Assembly (NCBI RefSeq): GCF_002934685.1
Contig: NZ_NKHL01000119.1
Coordinates: forward strand, 49,985 to 113,984
DNA length: 64,000 nucleotides
Source: Pseudomonas bohemica
Lineage (GTDB): Bacteria; Pseudomonadota; Gammaproteobacteria; Pseudomonadales; Pseudomonadaceae
Direction: 5' to 3'
The notes under the pieces were generated by a model, which was not told the origin of the DNA, ran no database searches, and worked only from the letters and a program-made list of their open reading frames with translations. Below, piece by piece: positions 52,895 through 62,084 of the stretch (its first letter is position 1; every line of letters begins with the position of its first letter). The position numbers and the translations under genes are program-made.

Positions 52895-53632
52895 ATGCCG
52901 CGTTTGCTTCAAGCCATGGCTTTGCTGGGAATGCTGCTGGCGGCGCAAGCCGTGTCGGCGCAGACGCTGCGCATCGCCGGTGATGCATGGGCGCCCTATT
53001 CTGATGTGTCGTTGCTCAACGGCGGGCTTTCTACCGATCTGATCCGCACCGCACTGGGCCGCGCCGGCTACACCGCCGAATATGAGCAAGTCCCCTGGGC
53101 GCGCGCGATTCATGGCGTGAGTGAAGGGCGTTATGACGTGTTGATAAACGCCTGGCACAGCGAGGATCGCACGCGTATTGGTCAGTTTTCAGGGCCATAC
53201 CTGCTCAACCGACTGTGCTTTCTCAAGCGAAAATCCACGGATATCGAGTACCAGAGTCTTGCTCAGTTGCATCCCTATTCGATCGCCGTGGTACGCAGCT
53301 ATGCATACTCGCCGGCATTCGACAACGATGCAGAGTTGAAGAAAGTGCCCGTGGCGAGCTTTTCGACCGCTGTGCGCATGCTGGCGGCCGGGAGAGTGGA
53401 TCTGGCGGTAGAGGATGAGTATGCCGCGCGTTTCGCCCTCAGCCGCGAGCCTGATGAGGTGCGCAAGAATGTCGAATTCGTGCACAACTCATTGAGCGAG
53501 AACAGCCTGCATATCCTGGTCAGCCTGAAGAATCCTGATCACGAAAAGATCGTCGCTGACTTCGATAACGCCATTGCTGCAATGAAAGCCGATGGTAGCT
53601 ACGACAAGCTATTCAAGCTGCACGGTCTGTGA
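52895..53632 (+). CDS. Periplasmic substrate-binding protein (SBP_bac_3 type)
   Basis: 245 residues. A signal peptide (MPRLLQAMALLGMLLAAQAVSA) precedes a family-3 binding fold: LRIAGDAWAPYSDVS at the first strand, GGLSTDLIRTAL, and the second lobe AVVRSYAYSPAF with a C-terminal GSYDKLFKLHGL. Such proteins bind amino acids or related solutes. No ABC permease or ATPase gene is adjacent, so it may act as a stand-alone sensor or an orphan component. Start at ATG 52895 with AAGGA eight bases upstream. Its last 20 bases overlap the convergent YccS gene. Confidence 0.88.
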   Translation: MPRLLQAMALLGMLLAAQAVSAQTLRIAGDAWAPYSDVSLLNGGLSTDLIRTALGRAGYTAEYEQVPWARAIHGVSEGRYDVLINAWHSEDRTRIGQFSGPYLLNRLCFLKRKSTDIEYQSLAQLHPYSIAVVRSYAYSPAFDNDAELKKVPVASFSTAVRMLAAGRVDLAVEDEYAARFALSREPDEVRKNVEFVHNSLSENSLHILVSLKNPDHEKIVADFDNAIAAMKADGSYDKLFKLHGL

Positions 53633-55820
53633 CTTCCGCCTCTTTGGAAGGCTCCTTGATCAGGTGCGCAGCCAGGGTGCGCAACGGCCCGAGCTGACGG
53701 CAAATCAGCGCCAGCTGGGTCTGCACCAGACGCTGGCCCTCGTCGATCTCTTCGGGCATCTGTTCAAGCTCCGCTGCCAGCGCTTCCTCGGCATCGCTTT
53801 GCACGGCAACCGGCTGACGGGTGGCCAGACTCTGGGCGATCTCATCGATGCTCGACGACAGGCTGGCCCCAGCGCCTTCAATCAGATGCTCGCGAACCTC
53901 GCTTGGCAGCGGCGTTTCCCGATGCGCCCCCAGGCCAGACAAGTAGCTCAGCAGCGTGTGCGACAGCACCAGGAAGCGGAAGCCTACATCCGCCTCTTTG
54001 CGGAAATGACCAGGCTCCATGAGCATGTTCGCCAGCGTGGTCGACAGCGCGGCGTCGGCGTTGTGCGCGTTGCGTCGGGCCAGGCGATAAGCCAGGTCAT
54101 CGCTCTTGCCCTGCGCGTATTGCTGCATGATCTGGCGCAGATAGATGCTGTTGCAGGACAGCGTATTGGCCAGCACCTTGTTCAGGCGACGGCCTTGCCA
54201 GTCCGGCAGGAACAGGAATACCGCAAGTCCTGCGATCAGGCTGCCCAGCAGGGTGTCCATCAGCCGTGGCAGGAACAGCCCGTAACCGTTGCCGACCTGA
54301 TTGAAGCAGAACAGGATCATCACCGTGATCGCCGCCGTGGACAGCGTGTAGCGCGTGGTGCGGTTGACGAAGAACACGACCCCGGCCAGGACCGCGCACA
54401 TCGATTGCAGCACCGGCGTGGTGATCAAATCGAACAGAATCCAGCCCGCTGTCAGCCCGATGGCCGTACCGATGATCCGCTGCCCCAGCTTGCGTCGCGT
54501 TGCGCCGTAGCTTGGCTGGCAGACGAAAACGGTGGTCAGGATGATCCAGTAACCCTGCGACGGGTGAATCAGGTGAACCATGAGATAGCCGATCGCCAAC
54601 GCCAGCGGCAGCCGCAGCGCGTGACGGAACAGCAGCGAGGTCGGGGTCAGTTGAAGGCGCAGGCGGGTCCAGACGTCCTTGAGGTTGCGTGGCGAACGGT
54701 CCAGCAGGCTGCTGTCGGAGGCGTCGGCCAGGGCATCGGGGTTGCTGGCATCGCGGAGCAGTCGGTCGAGGGTGCCAAGGTTATTGGCCAGCGCGCGCAA
54801 GGAACGCAATAGCCCGCGCCAGGCCGGATTGCTCTGGATGCGCAAATGTTCGAGGGAGGCACGCAGGTCGTCCAGCGCATGGGCGAAGCTGTCGTCGTAA
54901 ATGAACGGCTGACGCAACTGGATCGACACCGACAAGTCGCGACAGGCATTGCCCTGTTGGCGCAGCAGACGCTGGCAGCGGAACAGCACGTCACTGTGAA
55001 AAAACGCTTCGGCCAGCGAGTTGTACGGATAATGCGATGAGCTGGCGCGCTCGTGAATGTCTTGCGCCAGGAAATACAGCTTGAGGTAGCGACTGACCTT
55101 CGAGCCAGGTCGACCACTGCCTACGCGGTTGAGGATGATTTCCTTGGTCACATTGAGCGCGGCGACCACCTTGCCGTTCTGTTTCGCCAGTTCCAGACGT
55201 TTGGCTTCAACGTCCAGCGTGCGAATCGGCTCGAACAGATCGGATTTGAGTTTCAGGTACAGGCCCAGTTCGCGAAACAGCCGCGCCAAGGCCTGCTGCA
55301 CCGGTTGGTTGGAGAACAGCATCTGCCACAGCACCGAGAGCAAGCCGTACCATGCGGCACCGGCCACCAGTAGCATGGGTTCGTGCCAGAAATCCGTGAC
55401 CGCACCGCCGCGCTGGTCCACGCCGATCATGGTGTAGACCGAGAGAATCAGCGTCGCATAAGCGATCGCGCCATAACGTTCGCCCAAGGCGCCGAGCATC
55501 GTCAGGCAAAACGCGGCAAGGGCGAAGGCGCAGATGAACAGAATCGGATAGGGGAACAGCAGCTCCACGGACAATGCCGCGATGCTGAAACACACCAGCG
55601 TCACGGCCAGCGCGTTGAGGCGGCCTTGCCAGCTGTCGTCGGTTTCGGAAAGGGCGCTGGCGATAATCCCCAGAAACAACGGGATCAGCTGCGACATCTC
55701 GTTTTGATACCAGCACAGCGCCATGCTGCCGGTCAGCGCGATGAAAACCCGCACGCTGTAGGAAAACTTGTCCAGCGCCCACAGGCGGCGGAAGGTATTG
55801 CGCAACGATTTCGATGCCAT
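53613..55820 (-). CDS. yccS: YccS/FUSC-family inner-membrane protein
   Basis: 735 residues of the YccS type (relatives of FUSC and aromatic-acid exporter-like proteins). An N-terminal block of about six helices (about 20-150) is followed by a cytoplasmic helical domain and a second block of helices (about 395-520) with HPSQGYWIILTTVFVCQPSYGATRRKLGQRIIGT, the FUSC signature. A cytoplasmic C-terminal domain follows. The transported substrate is unknown. ATG 55820 (MASKSLRNTFRRLWALDKFSYS) chosen; the frame is open to 55907. Confidence 0.9.
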   Translation of the reverse strand: MASKSLRNTFRRLWALDKFSYSVRVFIALTGSMALCWYQNEMSQLIPLFLGIIASALSETDDSWQGRLNALAVTLVCFSIAALSVELLFPYPILFICAFALAAFCLTMLGALGERYGAIAYATLILSVYTMIGVDQRGGAVTDFWHEPMLLVAGAAWYGLLSVLWQMLFSNQPVQQALARLFRELGLYLKLKSDLFEPIRTLDVEAKRLELAKQNGKVVAALNVTKEIILNRVGSGRPGSKVSRYLKLYFLAQDIHERASSSHYPYNSLAEAFFHSDVLFRCQRLLRQQGNACRDLSVSIQLRQPFIYDDSFAHALDDLRASLEHLRIQSNPAWRGLLRSLRALANNLGTLDRLLRDASNPDALADASDSSLLDRSPRNLKDVWTRLRLQLTPTSLLFRHALRLPLALAIGYLMVHLIHPSQGYWIILTTVFVCQPSYGATRRKLGQRIIGTAIGLTAGWILFDLITTPVLQSMCAVLAGVVFFVNRTTRYTLSTAAITVMILFCFNQVGNGYGLFLPRLMDTLLGSLIAGLAVFLFLPDWQGRRLNKVLANTLSCNSIYLRQIMQQYAQGKSDDLAYRLARRNAHNADAALSTTLANMLMEPGHFRKEADVGFRFLVLSHTLLSYLSGLGAHRETPLPSEVREHLIEGAGASLSSSIDEIAQSLATRQPVAVQSDAEEALAAELEQMPEEIDEGQRLVQTQLALICRQLGPLRTLAAHLIKEPSKEAEVTDRAA

Positions 55821-56122
55821 GAACGCTGACGGCCTTGTTCGCGATTGATTCTGCTGACAGAACAGATATGTACAGCGCCGGATGCGCGCTGTACATCCGG
55901 TTAGCAAAATTTATTCCGGGGTGCGGTCGGCTCCGATCCCTGTGGGAGCTTGCGCACGTTACGACGTTGGCGAAGCGGTGTGTCAGAAAGACCACTCGCC
56001 GCATGCTGCCCTCGATCATCGGTAGGAGCGCGCTTGCTCGCGATGGCGTCAGCACATCCAACATCATTGGCGTCTGATACGCCGCGATCGCGCGCAAGCG
56101 CGCCTACAGAGGGGGGCGCAGA
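55821..56122. other. Intergenic region with two REP classes
   Basis: 302 bases without a gene. It holds a solitary REP of the window-end class (55940-55976, CTGTGGGAGCTTGCGCACG then TTACGACG) and a REPIN (listed separately). Confidence 0.6.
56022..56107. repeat. REPIN, GTAGGAGCGCGCTTGCTCGC class
   Basis: GTAGGAGCGCGCTTGCTCGC then GATGGCGTC, and an inverted partner with GATCGCGCGCAAGCGCGC then CTAC, about 30 bases apart, just past the yhiN stop. Confidence 0.8.
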
Positions 56123-57301
56123 TCAGACGTACTGCGCCGCCGCATACGCCGAGGCCCAGGCCCACTGGAAATTGAATCCTCCCAGATGCCCGCTGACGTC
56201 CAGCACTTCGCCAACGAAATACAGGCCAGGCGATTTCAGCGATTCCATGGTTTTCGATGACACTTCGCGGGTATCGATGCCTCCCAGCGTCACTTCCGCC
56301 GTGCGATAGCCTTCGGTGCCTGCGGGAACCACCTGCCAGCTCGTCAGTTTTCCGGCGATGTCGGCCAGTTCCGCATGGGTGTATTGCTTCATCGGTTTGG
56401 AAGCGAACCACTGTTCGGCGATCAGGTTGGCCATCTTCTTGGTGAAGATTTCGCCGAGCAGAGTCTTGAGTTCGCTGTTAGGGCGTTCGGCCTGTTGCTC
56501 GGTCAGCCAGCTGTGGGCGTCGTGATCGGGCAGCAGGTTGATTTCAACCGTGTCGCCAGGTTGCCAGAACGAGGAAATCTGCAGGATCGCCGGACCGCTC
56601 AAACCACGGTGGGTGAACAAAATGTTCTCGCGAAAAGAGGTGTCGTTGCAGCTGACCAGACAATCCACCGACGTTCCGGAGAGCTCCGTGCACAGGTCCT
56701 TGAGCTGATCGGTAATGGTAAACGGCACAAGCCCCGCGCGGGTTGGCAGCAAAGTGTGACCGAACTGCTTGCCAACCTGATAGCCGAAACCGGTCGCGCC
56801 CAGCGTCGGAATAGACAGGCCACCCGTGGCGATCACCAGCGAATGGCAGGTGATGTTGCCCAGCGTGGTTTGCAGGGCGTAGCCGCTTTCGGTTTTCTCG
56901 ATGGTCTGCACCGAGGTGTCCATGTGCAGGCTGACACCGGCGTCATCGCACTCGTTGAGCAGCAGGCCAAGGATGTCGCTGGATTTGTTGTCGCAGAACA
57001 GCTGACCGAGTTTCTTTTCGTGGTACGGCACGCCGTGCTTGCCCACCAACGCGATGAAATCCCACTGGGTGTAGCGTGCCAATGCGGATTTGCAGAAGTG
57101 CGGGTTCTGCGAGAGGAAGTTCGCGGGCTCGGTGTACATGTTGGTGAAGTTGCAGCGCCCGCCACCCGACATGAGGATTTTCTTGCCTGGCTTGTTCGCA
57201 TGATCGATCAACATTACCTTGCGGCCACGGTTGGCGGCGGTGAATGCACACATCAAACCTGCGGCGCCGGCGCCGATGATCACAACGTCAGTAACGGGCA
57301 A
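56123..57301 (-). CDS. yhiN: NAD(P)/FAD-dependent oxidoreductase, HI0933/YhiN family
   Basis: 392 residues. An N-terminal Rossmann FAD motif (VTDVVIIGAGAAGLMCAFTAA), the family-specific GKKILMSGGGRCNFTN and a second dinucleotide segment ATGGLSIPTLGATGFGY are present, with the C-terminal FAD contact GLYFVGEVLDVSGHLGGFNFQWAWASG-like stretch. The physiological substrate is unknown. TTG at 57301 is taken as start because GAGG lies about eight bases upstream and the protein then opens directly at the FAD motif; upstream codons run into a REPIN. Confidence 0.9.
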   Translation of the reverse strand: MPVTDVVIIGAGAAGLMCAFTAANRGRKVMLIDHANKPGKKILMSGGGRCNFTNMYTEPANFLSQNPHFCKSALARYTQWDFIALVGKHGVPYHEKKLGQLFCDNKSSDILGLLLNECDDAGVSLHMDTSVQTIEKTESGYALQTTLGNITCHSLVIATGGLSIPTLGATGFGYQVGKQFGHTLLPTRAGLVPFTITDQLKDLCTELSGTSVDCLVSCNDTSFRENILFTHRGLSGPAILQISSFWQPGDTVEINLLPDHDAHSWLTEQQAERPNSELKTLLGEIFTKKMANLIAEQWFASKPMKQYTHAELADIAGKLTSWQVVPAGTEGYRTAEVTLGGIDTREVSSKTMESLKSPGLYFVGEVLDVSGHLGGFNFQWAWASAYAAAQYV

Positions 57302-57343
57302 AGCGGTGTCCTCGGGGGTGTAAACAGAATTGGGGTTGAATCC

Positions 57344-57426
57344 TGTAGGAGCGCGCTTGCCCGCGATGGCGGTCTGTCTGTTGCATTCATGCTGGTTGAC
57401 CGAACGCCATCGCGGGCAAGCGCTCA
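57344..57426. repeat. REPIN between yhiN and dbpA
   Basis: TGTAGGAGCGCGCTTGCCCG with CGATGGCG, and the inverted CGCCATCGCGGGCAAGCGC, about 35 bases apart. Confidence 0.85.
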
Positions 57427-57447
57427 TATAAAGGTATTGCGGGGTGC

Positions 57448-58827
57448 CTAGAGAATCCGTACGCGCAACGACTTGCCCTTGATCTTGCCGTTGTTCAGAC
57501 GCTCCAGCGCCTGTTTGGCGATGCTGCGCTCCACCGCCACATAGGCCTGGAAATCGAAGATCGCGATCTTGCCGACCTGAGTGCCGGGAATGCCCGCTTC
57601 ACCGGTCAGTGCGCCAAGGATATCGCCCGGACGCAGTTTGTCCTTGCGGCCCGAACCGATGCACAGCGTCGTCATCGGTGGCAGCAGCTTGCCGCCCTCC
57701 TTGCGCGTGAGGTTGTCGTATTGTTGCCAGTTCAGCGGCGCTTTCTGCAGCTCTTCGACGGCGCGGGCACGTTGGCTTTCCGAGGGAGCGACGAGGCTCA
57801 CGGCGATTCCGGTTTCCCCGGCGCGGCCGGTACGACCGACGCGGTGAATGTGGATTTCCGAATCCCGCGCCAGCTCGACGTTGATGACCATGTCCAGTGC
57901 GTCGATGTCCAGACCGCGCGCGGCCACATCGGTCGCGACCAGTACCGAGGTGCTGCGGTTGGCGAACATCGCCAGCACCTGATCGCGATCACGCTGTTCC
58001 AGATCGCCATGCAGGCCGACCGCCGACATGCCTTTGGCCGTCAGGTGATCGACCACGTCCTGCACCTGTTGCTTGGTAAAACAGAACGCGACGCAGGACT
58101 GCGGACGGAAATGGTCGAGGACTTTTACCACCGCTTCCAGGCGCTGTTCGGGGGCGATTTCGTAGAAGATCTGCTCGATCTGGCTGTCGGCGTGTAGCGC
58201 TTCGACCTTCACAGTCTGCGGGTCGCGCATGAACTTGGAGGCCAGTTGCTTGATGCCGACCGGGTAGGTGGCGGAGAACAATAGGGTCTGACGACGCTCA
58301 GGGGTTTGCTCGATGATGTCGGCGATAGCGTCGTAGAAGCCCATGTCGAGCATACGGTCAGCTTCGTCGAGGACCAGCGTGTTCAGGCCGTCGAGGACCA
58401 GCGAGCCCTTGCGCAAGTGCTGCTGGATGCGCCCCGGTGTGCCGACGATGATGTGCGCGCCATGTTCCAGCGAACCGATCTGCGGGCCGAACGAGACGCC
58501 GCCACACAGGGTCAGCACCTTGATGTTGTCTTCGGCGCGGGCCAGGCGACGGATTTCCTTTGCCACCTGGTCAGCCAACTCGCGGGTCGGGCAAAGCACC
58601 AGCGCCTGGCAGCCGAAGTAGCGCGGGTTGATCGGGTTGAGCAGGCCGATGCCGAACGCAGCAGTCTTGCCGGAGCCGGTCTTGGCCTGGGCGATCAGGT
58701 CCATGCCCTTGAGCATCACCGGCAGGCTCTGCGCCTGAATCGGCGTCATCTGGGCATAACCAAGGGACTCCAGGTTAGCCAGCATGGCGGCGGAAAGGGG
58801 CAGCGAGTTGAAAGCGGTGTTAGTCAC
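57448..58827 (-). CDS. dbpA: ATP-dependent RNA helicase DbpA
   Basis: DEAD-box helicase that acts in 50S ribosome assembly at helix 92 of 23S rRNA. 459 residues: Q motif (YAQMTPIQAQSLP), Walker A AKTGSGKT, PTRELA, DEAD (VLDEADRML), SAT, and the second RecA domain with ATDVAARGLDI and HRVGRTGRAG. The C-terminal RNA-binding domain (about 385-459, GDILGALTGEAGIPGTQVGKI) is the part that confers 23S specificity. GTG at 58827 gives the usual (M)TNTAFNSLPLS start; a TTG five codons upstream is less likely. Same strand as yhiN. Confidence 0.95.
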   Translation of the reverse strand: MTNTAFNSLPLSAAMLANLESLGYAQMTPIQAQSLPVMLKGMDLIAQAKTGSGKTAAFGIGLLNPINPRYFGCQALVLCPTRELADQVAKEIRRLARAEDNIKVLTLCGGVSFGPQIGSLEHGAHIIVGTPGRIQQHLRKGSLVLDGLNTLVLDEADRMLDMGFYDAIADIIEQTPERRQTLLFSATYPVGIKQLASKFMRDPQTVKVEALHADSQIEQIFYEIAPEQRLEAVVKVLDHFRPQSCVAFCFTKQQVQDVVDHLTAKGMSAVGLHGDLEQRDRDQVLAMFANRSTSVLVATDVAARGLDIDALDMVINVELARDSEIHIHRVGRTGRAGETGIAVSLVAPSESQRARAVEELQKAPLNWQQYDNLTRKEGGKLLPPMTTLCIGSGRKDKLRPGDILGALTGEAGIPGTQVGKIAIFDFQAYVAVERSIAKQALERLNNGKIKGKSLRVRIL

Positions 58828-58947
58828 GGGACAGGCCTGCAAAACAAAATGTCGCGCAGTGTATCAGGTCGCGGCCCCTGCCTTGGGGGTGGGGGCGATA
58901 AATGGTGGGGGTAGTGTTCATCGATACCAGGTGGGGTCCGCGAACCC

Positions 58948-59040
58948 TGTGGGAGTGAGCTTGCTCAGGAATAATCAACCCCAGCCGCCGAAACTGCAGC
59001 GGATGTACCGGCCTCTTCGTGCGCAAGCTCACTCTCACAG
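58948..59040. repeat. REPIN, GTGGGAGTGAGCTTGC class
   Basis: TGTGGGAGTGAGCTTGCTCA and the inverted GCGCAAGCTCACTCTCACAG, about 50 bases apart, between dbpA and mdtD. Confidence 0.8.
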
Positions 59041-59058
59041 TTGATCCTCTTCAGTCCG

Positions 59059-60501
59059 TTATGCCTCGATCTCCGGCTCGGTCTGTGGCTTGCGCGGCGG
59101 GTTTTCCGGCGGCATGCGCGGTGACAGTTGCAGGAAGATCGACGCGGCGAGCATCGCCAGCACGCCGACGCATAGGAACGTCAGCTGGAACGCGCCCAGC
59201 ACGCTGCTGACTTCACCGGTCGGCACCTCATCGGTAAACCCTCCCAGCAAAGCCGCCGCGCAGGCCACTCCAAGGCTCAGGGACAACTGCGCGACCACCG
59301 ACAGCAAACTGTTGCCGCTCGCCGCACTGGCGTCGTCCAGATCGATCAAGGTCACGGCGTTCATCGCCGAGAACTGCAGCGAGTTCACGCCGCCGAGGAA
59401 CGCCAGGTGAATCAGCAGAATCCAGTAAGGCGTGTCGGCATCCACCAGCGCCATGCTCGCCAGCAGCGCGCCGAGCAGCAGCGTGTTGCCCGTCAGTACG
59501 ATGCGGTACCCCAGACGCTCGATGGCGCGGGTGGCCAGCGGTTTGGCGAACATTGCCGCCAGCGCCAGCGGGATCATGCTCATCCCGGCGTGGGACGGCG
59601 AATAACCCAGCGCCACTTGCAACATCAGGGGCACCAGAAACGGCAACGCGCCGCTGCCCAGACGGGCAAACAGGTTGCCCATGATGCCGACCGCAAAACT
59701 GCGGGTGCGGAACAGCGAAGCCGAGAACAGCGGCGCTTCCACATGCCCGGCGCGCAGCCAATAGGCGGCCAGACAGGCCATGCCGCCGAACAGCAGCATC
59801 ACCACGCGCAGGTGCGGCAGATGCAGCTCGCCGAGACCTTCCAGCGCGATGGTGATCAGCACCATCGAAGCGCCGAACAGAGCAAAACCCACCAGATCGA
59901 AGCGCGTGCGACCGCCACCTTGCAGATCGGGGATGAACTTGCGCACGGCGAAACAGCCGAGGATCCCGACCGGGATGTTGATCAGGAAGATCCAGTGCCA
60001 GCTCAGGTACTCCACCAGCCAGCCGCCGACGGTAGGCCCCATCAGCGGACCGAGCAGGGCTGGCATGGTGATGAAACTGAGGATGCGCACCAGTTCGGTT
60101 CGCGGATACGCCCGCAGCACGATGAGCCTGCCCACCGGCATCATCAGCGCGCCACCCAGGCCTTGAATCACACGAGCCGCGACCAGCATGCCGAGGGTAT
60201 TTGCCGCCGCGCAGAGCAATGAACCGAAGCTGAACAGCAAGATGGCGCTGAAGAAGATTCGCTTGATGCCAAAGCGGTCGGAAATCCAGCCAGACGCCGG
60301 GATAAGCAGAGCAATGGTCAGCATGTAGGCGATGATCACCGACTGCATGCGCAGCGGATCTTCCGACAACGAGCCGGCCATGGACGGCAAAGCGGTATTG
60401 AGGATGGTGCCGTCCAGGCTCTGCATGAAAAAGGCAATGGCAATGACCCAGGGCATCCAGCGCAGGGTCCGGGCGTCCAGTATTGGCGTCGAGGTGGGCA
60501 T
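59059..60501 (-). CDS. mdtD: DHA2-family MFS multidrug transporter, MdtD-like
   Basis: 480 residues with about 13-14 helices of the DHA2 (EmrB/QacA) subfamily. It shows motif D1 LDGTILNTALPSMA in helix 1, motif A SGWISDRFGIKRIFF and motif C PALLGPLMGPTVGGWLVEY in helix 5, marking a proton-driven drug antiporter. Closest in style to MdtD; substrates unproven, and no mdtABC neighbours are present here. Stand-alone gene flanked by REPINs on both sides. Confidence 0.88.
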   Translation of the reverse strand: MPTSTPILDARTLRWMPWVIAIAFFMQSLDGTILNTALPSMAGSLSEDPLRMQSVIIAYMLTIALLIPASGWISDRFGIKRIFFSAILLFSFGSLLCAAANTLGMLVAARVIQGLGGALMMPVGRLIVLRAYPRTELVRILSFITMPALLGPLMGPTVGGWLVEYLSWHWIFLINIPVGILGCFAVRKFIPDLQGGGRTRFDLVGFALFGASMVLITIALEGLGELHLPHLRVVMLLFGGMACLAAYWLRAGHVEAPLFSASLFRTRSFAVGIMGNLFARLGSGALPFLVPLMLQVALGYSPSHAGMSMIPLALAAMFAKPLATRAIERLGYRIVLTGNTLLLGALLASMALVDADTPYWILLIHLAFLGGVNSLQFSAMNAVTLIDLDDASAASGNSLLSVVAQLSLSLGVACAAALLGGFTDEVPTGEVSSVLGAFQLTFLCVGVLAMLAASIFLQLSPRMPPENPPRKPQTEPEIEA

Positions 60502-60579
60502 GTGAATCCTGGGTCCTTTTGGTTTTGTGTTTATCGGGCGTGGATGCTGCGGTCTGCGGTCTGCTTCTAGTCGAAGGCC

Positions 60580-60710
60580 GTGGGAGTCCAGCTTGCCGAG
60601 GATCTGACGCGAAGCGGTAGTAACCCCAGAGAACGCTATATACCTGACACATCGCGTCTACAGGCTTTACTGCCGCTTCGCACCAGATCGCGGGCACGCC
60701 ACGCTCCTAC
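60580..60710. repeat. Long inverted repeat of about 44-base arms (hybrid REPIN)
   Basis: Left arm 60580-60623 starts GTGGGAGTCCAGCTTGCC and ends GCGAAGCGGTAGTAA. Right arm 60667-60710 is its imperfect reverse complement, starting TTACTGCCGCTTCGC and ending CACGCTCCTAC. The centre is about 43 bases, AT-rich. One end carries GTGGGAG and the other GTAGGAG. Confidence 0.75.
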
Positions 60711-60758
60711 GCCCTTACGGGCAGAAGCAGATCGCGGAAGGCTGCAGCATTTGCGTCG

Positions 60759-62084
60759 TTACAACGTCAACGTCAACCTGCTCAGCAACGCCCCCGGCAG
60801 CAGATTCGATGCTGTCTGACGTTGACTGTAGGTACTCGCCGACAGGATGAGTTCCCTTTCTGTGGTCAATTGTTCCAGCGCCCCACCCAGCAGACTGAAA
60901 ATGCTGTCATCGAACCGCATGGTGCTGACCGGTGCCTCGATCTTGCCATCCTCGACCCAGAACGTTGCAAAACGGGTCATCCCGGTGATGCGTCCGGCTG
61001 CACGGTCAGAGAAATTGAGGTACCACAGGTTGCTGATATACAGACCGGTACCCAACTCCTTGAGCACATCGTCCAGCGCCAGCGAGCCGCCATGCATATT
61101 CAGTGCGCTCGGAGATTCACCCCAACCGGCACCATTGGCGGTCAGGTCGTACTCCGCCGCGCTGCGCGAGTCGATCAGTCGATCCTTTGCCGCGCCTGCG
61201 ACCACCAACGACAAATCCGAGCGCGGGTAACCCTCGCTGGAAAACGCCGGGGACAACGAACCGCTCACCTGTTCATCCAGGCTCACCAATGGATTCAGCG
61301 ATGCCTGACCGTCGTAAAGTCGCTGCAACGGGCTGGTCTTGTCGGCCAGCGACTGCGCCGAAAAACCGCCCCAGCACAACATGCCCAACACTTCCTCCAG
61401 CGCCGCCGGTGCCAGATAGGCGCGGTATTGGCCGGGGGCGAGGGTGTGCGAGGGCTGACCCAGGAACGCCAGTTGTTCACGCGCCAGGGCGAAACGTTTC
61501 GAGAACACTTCGTCGTTCCACTCATGCCCCGCATAGTTGGCCTTCACTGCCTGGCCATTCTGGTGAAACAGGCTCCAGTCGAAATTGAAGCTGTTCGCCT
61601 GATGCCAGCCCCGCGCGCCATTGGAGCTGGCGAATCCACGGTAGATTGGCCCTGCAGCGTAGATGCCGACCAGATCCAGCCCCTCGCTCAATTGCGCGAT
61701 CTGCTCGACTACATGGGCACTGTCGGGCAGCGGCACATCCAGAACATTGCTGCTCTGCCAGGCCTCATCGTTGAGCAGCAGATAGGGATCGACCGGCAGC
61801 AGCGTGAGGGTTTCGCGCAGTTGATGCAGGGCTTCGCCCAGACGCTGACGATCCACGGCTTCATCGCCCGACAACGTCAGGTTGAGATCGGCATGGCGTG
61901 CGTCTTCGATCAGCTTGAAGTACACACTGGCCTGCTGCACATGGCCGGCCTGACGCACCTTGCCGTGGTTGAAGCGAATGAAATCCGAGGCCTCGGCGTT
62001 ATAGCTGAGGGTGAAACGTTCCTGCCGACCGATCGCGCCTTGCAGCCAGTCGACCAACGCTGTGAATTGCGTTTGATGGGACAT
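60759..62084 (-). CDS. TldD/PmbA-family metallopeptidase subunit, TldE-like
   Basis: 441 residues in the TldE/PmbA fold, the inactive partner of the TldD/TldE heterodimer that degrades or matures small peptides. There is no HExxxH motif, as expected for TldE. Seen: FIRFNHGKVRQAGHVQQASV (N-terminal strand pair), a GTGLYISNLWYLNFSDRAAGRITGMTRF-like C-terminal region and TLTL end. The start ATG overlaps the stop of the upstream TldD-like gene (TGATG). The sequence is unlike the canonical pseudomonad PmbA, so this is a second pair. Confidence 0.85.
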   Translation of the reverse strand: MSHQTQFTALVDWLQGAIGRQERFTLSYNAEASDFIRFNHGKVRQAGHVQQASVYFKLIEDARHADLNLTLSGDEAVDRQRLGEALHQLRETLTLLPVDPYLLLNDEAWQSSNVLDVPLPDSAHVVEQIAQLSEGLDLVGIYAAGPIYRGFASSNGARGWHQANSFNFDWSLFHQNGQAVKANYAGHEWNDEVFSKRFALAREQLAFLGQPSHTLAPGQYRAYLAPAALEEVLGMLCWGGFSAQSLADKTSPLQRLYDGQASLNPLVSLDEQVSGSLSPAFSSEGYPRSDLSLVVAGAAKDRLIDSRSAAEYDLTANGAGWGESPSALNMHGGSLALDDVLKELGTGLYISNLWYLNFSDRAAGRITGMTRFATFWVEDGKIEAPVSTMRFDDSIFSLLGGALEQLTTERELILSASTYSQRQTASNLLPGALLSRLTLTL

